A stretch of 64,000 nucleotides of DNA from Mucilaginibacter sp. (GTDB taxonomy: Bacteria > Bacteroidota > Bacteroidia > Sphingobacteriales > Sphingobacteriaceae). Below are positions 9,170 through 19,164 of this stretch, piece by piece. Each line of letters opens with the position of its first letter. The first letter of the stretch is position 1. The DNA lies in NCBI RefSeq assembly GCF_025362475.1, contig NZ_JANYGH010000029.1:62001-126000 (forward strand). Direction: 5' to 3'. The translations under genes were made by a program, and so were the position numbers. The notes under the pieces are model-generated. The model worked only from the letters and a program-made list of their open reading frames with translations. It did not search any database and was not told the origin of the DNA.

Positions 9170-11557
9170 ATGATAAAAAACTATTTAAAAACAGCCTGGC
9201 GTAACCTTATAAAAAATAAAGTTAACTCATTTATTAATATCGCGGGCCTATCTGTTGGTATGGCTGTGGCTATCCTTATCGGGCTATGGATCTGGGACGA
9301 ATTATCGTTTGATCAATATCACCAAAACTATAACCGCATTGCCCTGGTTGAGCAAAATTTAAAAAATAACGGCAACATCGATACCTGGGCAGCTACGCCC
9401 TACCCATTGGCTAACGAACTGCGCAAAAACTACGGCAGTAATTTTAAAGCTGTGGCAATGGCCGCCGGTTTGGGCAATCACCTGTTAAGTTTAGGCGATA
9501 AAAAGCTGAATAAAAGGGGCGTTTATTTTGAGCCGCAAGCGCCCGAAATGCTTACACTTAAAATGTTAAAGGGAACCCGCGATGGGCTTAAAGATCCTTA
9601 CTCGGTTTTAATATCCGCATCAAATGCCAAAGCCTATTTTGGTGATGCCGATCCGATGAACAAAGTTTTAAAGATTGATAACAAGCTCGATGTAAAAGTA
9701 ACCGGGGTTTATGAGGATTTGCCCCGTAACTCAACCTTTGCCGATGTCTCGTTCATTGCGCCATGGCAACTCTATTTTAATAACACCGAATGGGTGCGTA
9801 CAGCTGCCGACCCATGGCGGCCAAATGCCTTCCAGATATTTGTTCAATTGATTGATAATACCAGCTTTGCCGATGTATCGCTAAAAATAAAGGATGCCAA
9901 ATTGCGCAACCTCAATACCGAACTGGCCAAAAAGAAGCCCCAGCTATTTTTACACCCGATGAGCAAATGGCATTTATACAGCGATTTTAAAAATGGTGTA
10001 AACATTGGTGGTCGGGTTAAATACGTTTGGTTGTTTGGTATTATTGGGGTGTTTGTATTGCTGCTGGCATGCATCAATTTTATGAACCTGAGTACTGCCC
10101 GTAGTGAAAAACGAGCCAAAGAGGTAGGGATCCGCAAGGCAATCGGCTCATTACGCAGCCAGCTCATTTACCAGTTTTTTAGCGAGTCGCTATTATTTGT
10201 GGTATTGGCGCTTGCCTTATCCATATTGTTGGTTCAGCTCAGTTTGCCATTTTTTAATTCGGTATCTGATAAAAGCATGTCTGTTTTGTGGAGCAGCCCT
10301 TTGTTTTGGTTAATGGTTGTGGGCTTTAGCTTATTTACCGGGTTAATTGCCGGCAGTTATCCCGCATTATACTTGTCATCATTTGAGCCTATTAAAGTTT
10401 TAAAAGGATCATTTAGGGTAGGCCGTTTTGCCGCCGTGCCGCGCAAGGTGCTGGTTGTAATCCAATTTACGGTATCTATTACGCTCATCATCGGTACTAT
10501 AATTGTTTTCAGGCAGATACAGTTTGCTAAAGACAGGCCTATCGGCTATAGCCGCGATGGCCTGGTTTCTATACCGGTACTTAATGAGGATATTCATAAG
10601 CACCTGGATGTGGTAACAGCCGAATTGCTAAAAAGCGAGGCCGTTGTATCTGTGGCCGAAGCGGGTGCCTCCCCAACAGAATATAGCTTAAGCAGCAGTG
10701 GCTTTGACTGGAAGGGCAAAGACCCTAATATGAGTGTTGATTTTCCGACTGAAGGCGTTTCTTATGATTATGAAAAAACCATTGGCTGGAGCTTTAAGCA
10801 AGGCAGGGGTTTCTCGCGGTCGTTCCTTACGGATTCATCAGGCCTGGTGATCAATGAAACCGCTGCACGCTTTATGGGCTTTAATAATAATGCCGTTGGC
10901 GAAACCATTAAATGGAACGGCGATCAATTAAAGGTAATAGGCGTAATTAAAGATATGATTGTAAACTCGCCTTATGAAGAGGTAAGACCGTTCATTTACT
11001 ACCTCTCCAAAAATTCGGAATCTACCATACTGTTAAAAATTAACCCGAAAGTTAGTGCAACAGAAGCACTTGGTAAAATAGAGCATGTTTTTAAACTATA
11101 TAACCCTTCACAGCCTTTTGAATACCACTTTGTTGACGATGAATACGCCAAAAAATTTGGCAACGAGCAACGCATCGGTAAACTGGCGGCTTGTTTTGCT
11201 GGTTTAGCCATCTTTATCAGCTGCCTGGGTTTATTCGGCATGGCATCCTTTTTAGCAGAGCAGAGAATTAAAGAGATAGGTGTACGCAAGGTACTTGGCG
11301 CATCGGTATTTAGCCTGTGGCGCTTAATGTCTACAGATTTTGTGGTGCTGGTTATTATTGCCATACTGATAGCAACCCCGGTTTCTTATTACTTTATGTA
11401 CGGCTGGCTGCAAGGTTATCAATACCATGCCGGCATGGCCTGGTGGATATATGCTGCTGCTGCTATTGGCGCCATGGCAATCACTTTATTAACAGTGAGC
11501 TATCAAAGCATCCGGGCAGCCATGCTAAACCCTGTGAAGAGTTTGAAAACAGAATAG
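9170..11557 (+). CDS. MacB/FtsX-type ABC permease (array member 3, subgroup A)
   Basis: This 795-aa permease belongs to subgroup A with members 6, 7 and 8. The subgroup is marked by GMAVAILIGLWIWDELSFD in and just after the first membrane helix (about residues 22-48) and by AAVPRKVLVVIQFTVSITLI before the second periplasmic core. The conserved cytoplasmic loops are RAKEVGIRKAIGS near 314 and RIKEIGVRKVLGAS near 699. These loops are where FtsX-type permeases contact their ATPase in the family. About 60 bases of spacer follow the 150-bp repeat before the start codon. There is no signal peptide beyond the first membrane helix. Confidence 0.92.
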   Translation: MIKNYLKTAWRNLIKNKVNSFINIAGLSVGMAVAILIGLWIWDELSFDQYHQNYNRIALVEQNLKNNGNIDTWAATPYPLANELRKNYGSNFKAVAMAAGLGNHLLSLGDKKLNKRGVYFEPQAPEMLTLKMLKGTRDGLKDPYSVLISASNAKAYFGDADPMNKVLKIDNKLDVKVTGVYEDLPRNSTFADVSFIAPWQLYFNNTEWVRTAADPWRPNAFQIFVQLIDNTSFADVSLKIKDAKLRNLNTELAKKKPQLFLHPMSKWHLYSDFKNGVNIGGRVKYVWLFGIIGVFVLLLACINFMNLSTARSEKRAKEVGIRKAIGSLRSQLIYQFFSESLLFVVLALALSILLVQLSLPFFNSVSDKSMSVLWSSPLFWLMVVGFSLFTGLIAGSYPALYLSSFEPIKVLKGSFRVGRFAAVPRKVLVVIQFTVSITLIIGTIIVFRQIQFAKDRPIGYSRDGLVSIPVLNEDIHKHLDVVTAELLKSEAVVSVAEAGASPTEYSLSSSGFDWKGKDPNMSVDFPTEGVSYDYEKTIGWSFKQGRGFSRSFLTDSSGLVINETAARFMGFNNNAVGETIKWNGDQLKVIGVIKDMIVNSPYEEVRPFIYYLSKNSESTILLKINPKVSATEALGKIEHVFKLYNPSQPFEYHFVDDEYAKKFGNEQRIGKLAACFAGLAIFISCLGLFGMASFLAEQRIKEIGVRKVLGASVFSLWRLMSTDFVVLVIIAILIATPVSYYFMYGWLQGYQYHAGMAWWIYAAAAIGAMAITLLTVSYQSIRAAMLNPVKSLKTE

Positions 11558-11564
11558 GAGAGAA

Positions 11565-11655
11565 TCAAGAGTTAAGAATCAAGACAGGAAGCAAGTGGGG
11601 AAGGCCGATAGAAAGGCACCAATGAACTAATGAACAAGTAAACCAATGAACTAAT
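11565..11655. repeat. Low-complexity spacer repeats before array member 4
   Basis: The spacer holds the GAATCAAGAGTTAAGAATC-type unit and then several CCAATGAACTAATGA-type units. The same two units recur in the spacers at 14035-14139, 16517-16550 (first unit only), 19063-19164 and 21575-21678, so the spacers of this array share a common origin. Confidence 0.7.
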
Positions 11656-11656
11656 C

Positions 11657-14029
11657 ATGATCAGGAATTATTTAAAAATAGCGTGGCGTAACATCATCAA
11701 AAACAAGGCGCACACTTTTATTAATATCGCGGGGCTGTCGGTAGGCTTAGCTTGCAGCCTGCTCATTTTGCTTTGGGTGCAAAACGAATTGGAGATTGAT
11801 GCTTACCATAAAAATAGCAAACGCCTGTTTTCGGTATTTGAAAGGCAGTACTACGATAATAAAGTTTTTGGACAATATGGTACACCTGGATTGCTGCCCG
11901 ATGAACTTAAAAAACAGATACCAGAAATTGAAGCCGTCACCGGGATAGCCTATGGTGGCGATAATACCTTTAAGGTTGGCGACAAGGTTTTGAAGATGAG
12001 CGGTACCTCCGCGGGCGAAGATTGTTTTAAAATGTTCTCCATCCCTTTATTACATGGCGACGTTAAAACTGCATTAAGTTCTCCTTTAAGTTTAGCAATA
12101 TCGCGCAAAATGGCAGAGGCTTTTTTTGGCAGCACACAAACGGCTGTTGGTAAAACCATCCGCTACGAAAACCGAAAAGACTTTACCGTTACCGCTGTTT
12201 TTGAAGATATGCCCAAAACATCCTCGCAGCGCTACGATTTTTTAATCAACTGGACCAGCTTTTTGGCCGACAACAGCTGGGCTGCACAATGGGGAAATAA
12301 CGGGCCGGCAACAATTATCATGCTGCGGGCTGATGCCGACCCAGCAAAAGTTGAAAAAAAGCTGACTCATTTTTTAGATAACCTGAATAAAGATCAGAAA
12401 AAGGGCACGTTTACTCTTGAGCTTGGCATGCAGCCTTTTGCCGATGGATACCTGCATGGTAATTTTGAAAACGGCAAAATTACAGGCGGGCGGATAGAAT
12501 ATGTACACCTGTTCTCTATTGTAGCTGTTTTTATATTACTGATAGCCTGTATCAATTTTATGAATTTGAGTACGGCACGGTCTGTAAAACGGGCACGCGA
12601 AATAGGTGTTCGTAAAGTGGTTGGCGCTGTCCGTTCTGTACTGGTAAAACAGTTTATAGGCGAATCTATGCTCATCACTTTATTGGCAGTTATAGTTTCG
12701 TTGCTCCTATTGGTGCTATTATTACCTGTATTTAACGAAATTACCCAAAAGGAGATCGATTTGCCGTTTCGCCAGTTTGATTTTTGGCTTAAGCTTGTAG
12801 GGTTAACACTTGTTACCGGGTTTATATCCGGCAGCTATCCCGCGTTATTTTTATCATCTTTTAACCCGGTGAATGTTTTAAAAGGGACAATTAAATTAGA
12901 TAGCGGCACCACTATATTTCGCAAGGGCTTGGTCGTATTTCAGTTTACTTTATCGGTAATATTGATAACTGCCACCATTATTGTTTCAAAACAAATGGCC
13001 TTTGTACAATCAAAAAACCTGGGTTATGATAGGGAAAACCTGATCTATATCCCAATGGATGGCGAGCTTATACCCAAATACGCTTCCTTTAAAAACGAAG
13101 CGCTTAAAACGCCGGGCGTTCAATTGGTAACCCGGATAACCGCCACGCCAACCAATATGCAAAACGGCACAGGGGGTGTAACCTGGGATGGTAAAGATCC
13201 TAATGTAAATATTGAGTTTACACAGGCATCTGTAGGATACGATTTTGTGAAAACCATGAAATTAAAAATGGTAACGGGACGCGATTATTCTACGGCTTTC
13301 GGTACCGACTCGGCCGGATATCTTATCAACGAGGCTGCTTTGAAAAGAATAAATTATAAAGATCCCATAGGTAAACCGCTTACACTTTGGGGTAAGCATG
13401 GTAAGATCATTGGCGTACTAACAGATTTTCATTTCCGGTCGATGCATGAGCAAATCCCACCCTTAGTGATCAGGTTTGGCGAAAAAGAGGGTTATGGCAA
13501 TATCCTGGTACGTACACAGCCAGGCAAAACCCGCGAAGCTTTGGCCGGTATCGAAAAGCTTTGTAAACAGCTCAACCCTTCGTTCCCTTTTTCCTATACC
13601 TTTTCGGATGAAGAGTACCAGAAAATGTATCAAAACGAACAGATCATCAGCAAGCTGTCAGATGCATTTGCTTTCCTGGCCATATTTATATCATGCCTTG
13701 GCCTGTTAGGCTTAGCTATGTTTACCGCTGAGCAGCGAATTAAAGAGATTGGCATTCGTAAAGTATTGGGCGCAAGTGTACGCTCGCTGTTTAGCCTGCT
13801 ATCGTCGGAGTTTTTAATATTGGTAGTGATATCCTTATTTATAGCCTTGCCTATATCATGGTATGCTATGGGGGCCTGGCTACAGGGTTTTGCTTACCAA
13901 ACGCCCATGCAATGGTGGGTATTTGCCCTGGCTGGGGGTATCATCATGGTAATAGCCCTGGCAACAGTAAGTTTCCAGGCTATAAAAGCGGCATTAATCA
14001 ACCCGATAAAAAGTTTGAGAAGCGAGTAG
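11657..14029 (+). CDS. MacB/FtsX-type ABC permease (array member 4, subgroup B)
   Basis: This 790-aa permease forms subgroup B with member 5. The subgroup signature is GLACSLLILLWVQNELEID in and after the first membrane helix. Periplasmic core 1 spans about residues 50-275, and the FtsX block carries RAREIGVRKVVGA near 311. A membrane helix near 425 begins FRKGLVVFQFTLS. The second core contains GVTWDGKDPNVNIEF and leads to the final FtsX block with RIKEIGIRKVLGAS near 693. It equals member 5 in length (790 aa) and resembles it along the whole protein, which indicates a tandem duplication. No ATPase is linked. Confidence 0.92.
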   Translation: MIRNYLKIAWRNIIKNKAHTFINIAGLSVGLACSLLILLWVQNELEIDAYHKNSKRLFSVFERQYYDNKVFGQYGTPGLLPDELKKQIPEIEAVTGIAYGGDNTFKVGDKVLKMSGTSAGEDCFKMFSIPLLHGDVKTALSSPLSLAISRKMAEAFFGSTQTAVGKTIRYENRKDFTVTAVFEDMPKTSSQRYDFLINWTSFLADNSWAAQWGNNGPATIIMLRADADPAKVEKKLTHFLDNLNKDQKKGTFTLELGMQPFADGYLHGNFENGKITGGRIEYVHLFSIVAVFILLIACINFMNLSTARSVKRAREIGVRKVVGAVRSVLVKQFIGESMLITLLAVIVSLLLLVLLLPVFNEITQKEIDLPFRQFDFWLKLVGLTLVTGFISGSYPALFLSSFNPVNVLKGTIKLDSGTTIFRKGLVVFQFTLSVILITATIIVSKQMAFVQSKNLGYDRENLIYIPMDGELIPKYASFKNEALKTPGVQLVTRITATPTNMQNGTGGVTWDGKDPNVNIEFTQASVGYDFVKTMKLKMVTGRDYSTAFGTDSAGYLINEAALKRINYKDPIGKPLTLWGKHGKIIGVLTDFHFRSMHEQIPPLVIRFGEKEGYGNILVRTQPGKTREALAGIEKLCKQLNPSFPFSYTFSDEEYQKMYQNEQIISKLSDAFAFLAIFISCLGLLGLAMFTAEQRIKEIGIRKVLGASVRSLFSLLSSEFLILVVISLFIALPISWYAMGAWLQGFAYQTPMQWWVFALAGGIIMVIALATVSFQAIKAALINPIKSLRSE

Positions 14030-14034
14030 GAAAG

Positions 14035-14139
14035 AGTTAAGAATCAAGAGTCAGGAATCAAGACAAATGTTAAGTGGCGTTATTGAAGGCTCAGCAAACT
14101 GACAAAACCAATGAACCAATGAACTAATGAACCAACGCG
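14035..14139. repeat. Low-complexity spacer repeats before array member 5
   Basis: The spacer holds the GTTAAGAATCAAGAGTC unit, a TTAAGTGGCGTTATTGAAGG segment that recurs in the spacer before member 7, and three AACCAATGAAC-type units directly before the start codon. Confidence 0.7.
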
Positions 14140-16512
14140 ATGATAAAAAATTATTTAAAAATAGCGTGGCGCAATCTTGTTAAGAACAAGGTGCACTCGT
14201 TTATAAATATTACCGGCCTTTCGGTTGGTCTGGCTTGCAGCCTGCTTATTTTATTGTGGGTGCAAAATGAGTTGAGCATTGATGGCTATCATCAAAATGG
14301 CGACCGGCTATATAAAGTTTATGAACGTGAATACTACGATCATAAAATAGATGGCAATTATGATACACCGGGCATGATGGGCGCCGAATTGAAAAAAGGA
14401 CTGCCCGAAGTGGAATATGCCATTAACATGGAGGATGGAAATGATGATCACACTTTTAGGGTAAATAATAAAATATTGAAGGTGGATGGCACCTTTGCCG
14501 GAGCCGATATTTTTAATATGTTCAGCTACCCGCTTGTAAAAGGCGAAGCAGGTACTGCATTAAATTCGCCTTTAAGCATGGCTATATCGCAAAAAATGGC
14601 AGCTATGTTTTTTGGCAATCCCGATATGGCCATGGGCAAAACCATCCGGTTTGAAAACAAAAAAGATTTTACAGTTACGGCTGTGTTTAAGGATCTGCCG
14701 GAAAACACTTCACGAAAATTTGAATACGTAATTAATTGGGACGCCTATTTAGCCGAAAATCCCGGTTCAAAAAGTTGGAATAACAGCGGACCTTTAACGT
14801 TCGTAATGCTACGCAAGGATGCAAACCCTGTGTTGGTGGATAAGAAAATAACACACTTTTTAGATACTTACCGAACCCAGGAAAAAAGTTATCGTGTTGA
14901 ACATGGCCTGCAGCGTTTTGACCAGGTTTACCTGCACGCCAATTTTGAAGATGGCAAAATAACCGGCGGCCGTATCGAATATGTGCGTCTGTTTAGTATC
15001 ATAGCCTTATTTGTATTGCTTATTGCCTGTATTAATTTCATGAACCTTACAACAGCACAATCTGTTAAAAGGGCCCGGGAGATTGGAGTACGCAAGGTAA
15101 TGGGCGCTGTAAGAGGCGTGTTGATCAGGCAGTTTATTGGCGAATCGTTACTGCTTACCGTACTGGCTGTTGTGGTAGCTGTGGTTTTAACTGCTGTGCT
15201 TTTGCCGGTATTTAACCAGGTTACTCAAAAGGAAATAGTTGTGCCTTTTGGCGAGGTTTCTTTTTGGCTTAAACTAATTGTAATTACACTAATTACCGGC
15301 TTAATTTCGGGTAGTTACCCGGCGCTTTTCTTGTCATCATTTAACCCGGTTAAAGTACTGAAGGGAACATTAAAGCTTGATGCCGGCGCGGTATGGTTTC
15401 GCAAGGGGCTGGTTGTAATGCAGTTTATACTTTCGTCTGTATTGATCATTGCTACCATAGTTGTATCAAAACAAATAAACTTTATACAAACCAGGAACCT
15501 GGGTTATGATCGTGAAAACCTTGTGTATATCCCTATCGAGGGCGATTTGGGTGCCAAATACGATATTTTTAAAAACGAAGCGATGGGTATACCCGGTATT
15601 AAATCGGTTAGCCAAATGTCAAATAACCCCACATTTATTGATAATAGTACTATTGGCGTTACCTGGGAAGGGAAGGACCCTAACAACACCGTGGCTTTTC
15701 CCAATATTGCGGTTGGGTATAATTTTGTGCATACCTTGAAGCTGAAAATGTTATCTGGGCGCGATTTCTCTGCCGATTATCCTGCCGATTCCAATAACTA
15801 TATCATTAACCAGGTAACGCAACAAAAATTAGGTTTTGCAGATCCCGTTGGGAAATCGATAACGATGTGGGGGAGGAAAGGGAAAATAATCGGACTGGTA
15901 AAAGATTTTCATTTTCAATCGCTGCATAAACAAATCCTCCCGTTGATCATTCGCCCGGTTCGGGGAAAATTGAGTCGGGGAAATATCCTGGTACGCACCC
16001 AGGCAGGCAAAACAAAAGAAGCATTGGCCGCCCTCTCAAAACTTTGTAAAGAGATAAATCCAAATTTTGCTTTCAGCTATAATTTTTCTGACGAGCGATA
16101 TCAAAGGCTATACAGGAGCGAACAGATCGTTGGTCGCCTGTCGAACATATTTGCGTTCCTGGCCATATTTATATCGTGCCTGGGGCTGTTAGGTTTAGCC
16201 ATGTTTACGGCCGAACAGCGGATTAAAGAAATAGGTGTACGCAAAGTACTGGGAGCGAGTATAGCATCCATATTCGGGTTACTGTCGTCAGAGTTTTTGG
16301 CCTTGGTAATAACGGCGATGCTCATCGCAACGCCTATTGCCTGGTATGCCATGAATAGCTGGCTACAAGGTTTTGCTTACCGCACTACTATACAGTGGTG
16401 GATGTTTGCCCTATCGGGAGCACTTATAGTATTAATAGCCCTGGCAACAGTAAGTGTACAGGCCATAAAGGCTGCGTTGGTTAACCCGATAAAAAGTTTG
16501 AGAAGCGAGTAA
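14140..16512 (+). CDS. MacB/FtsX-type ABC permease (array member 5, subgroup B)
   Basis: This is a 790-aa permease of the same subgroup as member 4. The first membrane helix reads GLACSLLILLWVQNELSID. The first FtsX block has RAREIGVRKVMGA near 311 and the last has RIKEIGVRKVLGAS near 694. The periplasmic cores differ more from those of member 4 than the membrane blocks do, for example EREYYDHKIDGNYDTPG against ERQYYDNKVFGQYGTPG. This suggests that the membrane and ATPase-contact parts are conserved while the outward-facing part diversifies. The start codon follows the spacer repeats directly. Confidence 0.92.
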   Translation: MIKNYLKIAWRNLVKNKVHSFINITGLSVGLACSLLILLWVQNELSIDGYHQNGDRLYKVYEREYYDHKIDGNYDTPGMMGAELKKGLPEVEYAINMEDGNDDHTFRVNNKILKVDGTFAGADIFNMFSYPLVKGEAGTALNSPLSMAISQKMAAMFFGNPDMAMGKTIRFENKKDFTVTAVFKDLPENTSRKFEYVINWDAYLAENPGSKSWNNSGPLTFVMLRKDANPVLVDKKITHFLDTYRTQEKSYRVEHGLQRFDQVYLHANFEDGKITGGRIEYVRLFSIIALFVLLIACINFMNLTTAQSVKRAREIGVRKVMGAVRGVLIRQFIGESLLLTVLAVVVAVVLTAVLLPVFNQVTQKEIVVPFGEVSFWLKLIVITLITGLISGSYPALFLSSFNPVKVLKGTLKLDAGAVWFRKGLVVMQFILSSVLIIATIVVSKQINFIQTRNLGYDRENLVYIPIEGDLGAKYDIFKNEAMGIPGIKSVSQMSNNPTFIDNSTIGVTWEGKDPNNTVAFPNIAVGYNFVHTLKLKMLSGRDFSADYPADSNNYIINQVTQQKLGFADPVGKSITMWGRKGKIIGLVKDFHFQSLHKQILPLIIRPVRGKLSRGNILVRTQAGKTKEALAALSKLCKEINPNFAFSYNFSDERYQRLYRSEQIVGRLSNIFAFLAIFISCLGLLGLAMFTAEQRIKEIGVRKVLGASIASIFGLLSSEFLALVITAMLIATPIAWYAMNSWLQGFAYRTTIQWWMFALSGALIVLIALATVSVQAIKAALVNPIKSLRSE

Positions 16513-16516
16513 GGAA

Positions 16517-16690
16517 AGAGTTAAGAATTAAGAGTCAGGAATCAAGACAGAAGCAACAGGGAAGGGCTGAAAGAAAGTTTGAGAAGCGAGTAAGGAGCTG
16601 AAAGCCGAAGGCTTAAAGCTAAAAGCAATGGACAGGATTATATTATATAAAAGGCTTTAGGCTTTTGGCCTTTAGCATTAGGCTTAAAAA
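16517..16690. repeat. Composite repeat spacer before array member 6
   Basis: A GTTAAGAATTAAGAGTCAGG unit is followed by a short duplication of the end of the preceding gene (GTTTGAGAAGCGAGTAAGGA recurs at about 16576-16595). A second palindrome of the AGCTTTAAGCC family then runs from about 16595 to 16690, with inverted arms around AAAGCCGAAGGCTTAAAGC and GGCTTTAGGC. Confidence 0.7.
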
Positions 16691-16698
16691 TCAATACG

Positions 16699-19059
16699 AT
16701 GATAAAAAATTATTTAAAAATCGCATGGCGCAACATTGTAAAAAATAAGGTTCATACCTTTATTAATGTGGCGGGGCTTTCTGTTGGTATGGCGGTGGCC
16801 ATGCTTATCGGGCTGTGGATCTGGGATGAACTATCCTTTGATAAGTATCACCAAAACTATGATCATGTGGCGCAGCTGATGACCACTCAAACGGCCAATG
16901 GTGAAACGGTAACTTTCGGATCAACCGTGGTGCCGCTTAGTGCAGAACTGCGAACCAAATACGCGGCCGATTTTAAAATGACCGCCCTTACCTGGGAGAG
17001 TACACATATACTGGCCGTTGGCGATAAAAAAATCTCGCAAAACGGCATGTGGGCCGAACCTGATCTGCCGTATATTCTTTCATTAAAAATGATAAAAGGG
17101 AGCTATGCCAACTTTAAAGATCCTTCATCTTTTGTATTATCGCAATCAGTAGCTATCGCCCTTTTTGGCGATGCCGATCCTATAAATAAGGTAGTACGGA
17201 TTGATAACAAAACCGATATGAAGGTAGCCGGCGTTTACCAGGATCTGCCTCATAATACCACCTTTTATCCAACTAAATTTATGCTGCCCTGGAGCAGTCC
17301 GGCAAATTGGTGGAACAAGCAAAGTGGTGCATGGGATAACCATGGCTGCCATTTATTCGCACTGATGAACGCGAATGCCGATTTTGATAAAGTATCGGCA
17401 AAGATCAGGAACATTACCAAGCCTCATTTTAAAATGAACGACGAGGTAATGCAAATACATCCCATGGCCAAATGGCACTTGTACAGCGATTTTAAAAATG
17501 GTAAAGCAGTTGGCGGCCGTATTGAGCTGGTATGGTTGTTCGGGATCATCGGTACGTTTGTATTGCTGTTGGCCTGTATCAATTTTATGAACCTGAGCAC
17601 CGCCCGCAGCGAAAAACGTGCTAAAGAAGTGGGAATCCGCAAAGCGATTGGCTCTGTTCGCTCGCAACTGGTGAAACAGTTTTTGAGCGAATCGCTGATG
17701 TTTGCGTTTTTGGCTTTGGTGGTTACGCTCGTTGTTGTTTTAGTGACCCTGCCATATTTTAATAACCTTGCCGATAAGCAAATTGCCATGCCATTTGCTA
17801 ACCCCTGGTTTTGGGCAGCCGCTTTGAGCTTTACCTTTTTTACCGGAATTATTGCAGGTAGCTACCCTGCATTTTACCTTTCGGCCTTTGAGCCAATTAA
17901 AGTATTAAAAGGGACTTTCCGTGTTGGGCGCTTCGCTTCGCTGCCACGCAAGGTTTTGGTGGTTGTGCAGTTTACGGTATCTATTGTGCTCATTATCGGT
18001 ACCATTATCGTTTTTAGGCAAATTCAGTTTGCGCGCAGCAGGCCTATCGGCTATACCCGCGAAGGCTTAATTACGGTGGGTATGAACACCCCCGAAATTT
18101 ATGGCCATTATGAAGCCATGCGGAACGACCTGATCCAAACAGGTGCCGTGGCCGATATGACGGAATCAAACAGTTCAACAACCCAGGTATGGTCAAACAA
18201 TGGTGGCTTTGAATGGGCTGGTAAAGCCCCCGGCTTCGATCCAACATTTGGTACAATAGCTGTAACTTATGATTATGGCAAAACCGTTGGCTGGAAGATA
18301 ATTGAAGGCCGCGACTTTTCGAGAAGTTTTCCTACAGATACCGGGGCGTTTATATTAAATGAATCGGCAGTAAAACTAAGCGGACTTAAAAACCCTATTG
18401 GCAAAATCATGCATTGGGCAGGTAAAAATCACGTTGTAACCGGTGTGGTAAAAGATATGGTAATGGAATCGCCATATAAATCTACTATCGCTACCGTTTT
18501 TCACATGAATCCGACCTGGGTTAACGTCATCACCTTGCGCATAAACCCTAAAATGCCTATGCGCGAAGCCCTGGGCAAAATTGAGCCCGTATTTAAAAAA
18601 TATAACCCCGGCAGCCCTTTTGAGTTTAAGTTTAATGATGATGAATATGCGCACAAGTTTAGTGACGAGCAGCGCATTGGTAACCTGGCTACCGTGTTTG
18701 CGGTGCTGGCCATCTTTATCAGTTGTCTTGGTCTGTTTGGGCTCGCCTCGTTTGTTGCCGAACAACGCATAAAGGAGATAGGGGTGCGTAAAGTGCTTGG
18801 TGCATCGGTAGCAAACCTGTGGCGTTTACTGTCAACAGAGTTTGTGGTGCTGGTGGCTATTTCATTACTTATTGCAATCCCTGCCGCTTATTACTTTATG
18901 AGTGGCTGGCTTCAGCAATACCAATACCGGTCGCCAATATCCTGGTGGATTTTTGCACTATCTGGTACTGGGGCAATTGCCATTACTTTAATTACGGTAA
19001 GCTTTCAGGCAATCAAAGCAGCGCTGACTAACCCGGTTAAAAGCCTGCGCTCGGAATAG
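16699..19059 (+). CDS. MacB/FtsX-type ABC permease (array member 6, subgroup A)
   Basis: This 786-aa permease carries the subgroup A signature GMAVAMLIGLWIWDELSFD. FtsX loops are RAKEVGIRKAIGS near 306 and RIKEIGVRKVLGAS near 689. Between them, SLPRKVLVVVQFTVSIVLII forms the membrane helix before the second periplasmic core, which contains GGFEWAGKAPGFDP. The first periplasmic core is shorter than in member 7. Membership in subgroup A on the far side of the two subgroup B genes means the array did not grow by simple end-to-end duplication alone. Confidence 0.92.
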   Translation: MIKNYLKIAWRNIVKNKVHTFINVAGLSVGMAVAMLIGLWIWDELSFDKYHQNYDHVAQLMTTQTANGETVTFGSTVVPLSAELRTKYAADFKMTALTWESTHILAVGDKKISQNGMWAEPDLPYILSLKMIKGSYANFKDPSSFVLSQSVAIALFGDADPINKVVRIDNKTDMKVAGVYQDLPHNTTFYPTKFMLPWSSPANWWNKQSGAWDNHGCHLFALMNANADFDKVSAKIRNITKPHFKMNDEVMQIHPMAKWHLYSDFKNGKAVGGRIELVWLFGIIGTFVLLLACINFMNLSTARSEKRAKEVGIRKAIGSVRSQLVKQFLSESLMFAFLALVVTLVVVLVTLPYFNNLADKQIAMPFANPWFWAAALSFTFFTGIIAGSYPAFYLSAFEPIKVLKGTFRVGRFASLPRKVLVVVQFTVSIVLIIGTIIVFRQIQFARSRPIGYTREGLITVGMNTPEIYGHYEAMRNDLIQTGAVADMTESNSSTTQVWSNNGGFEWAGKAPGFDPTFGTIAVTYDYGKTVGWKIIEGRDFSRSFPTDTGAFILNESAVKLSGLKNPIGKIMHWAGKNHVVTGVVKDMVMESPYKSTIATVFHMNPTWVNVITLRINPKMPMREALGKIEPVFKKYNPGSPFEFKFNDDEYAHKFSDEQRIGNLATVFAVLAIFISCLGLFGLASFVAEQRIKEIGVRKVLGASVANLWRLLSTEFVVLVAISLLIAIPAAYYFMSGWLQQYQYRSPISWWIFALSGTGAIAITLITVSFQAIKAALTNPVKSLRSE

Positions 19060-19062
19060 AGT

Positions 19063-19164
19063 CAAGAATTAAGAGTCAAGAAACAAGACAGAAGTTAAGT
19101 GGGGTTATTGCAGGCTCCACAAACTGACAGAACCAATGAACAAGTAACTAATGAACCAACAGTG
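19063..19164. repeat. Low-complexity spacer repeats before array member 7
   Basis: The spacer contains GAATTAAGAGTCAAG, the GTTAAGTGGGGTTATTGCAGG segment shared with the spacer before member 5, and CCAATGAAC/CTAATGAACC units. The reading frame upstream of Met 19165 is open only because these repeats happen to lack stops. Confidence 0.65.

Noticed and set aside
19099..19164. Upstream start for array member 7 giving 823 aa
   Set aside because: The added 22 residues are translated spacer repeats; ATG 19165 aligns with the starts of all other members.
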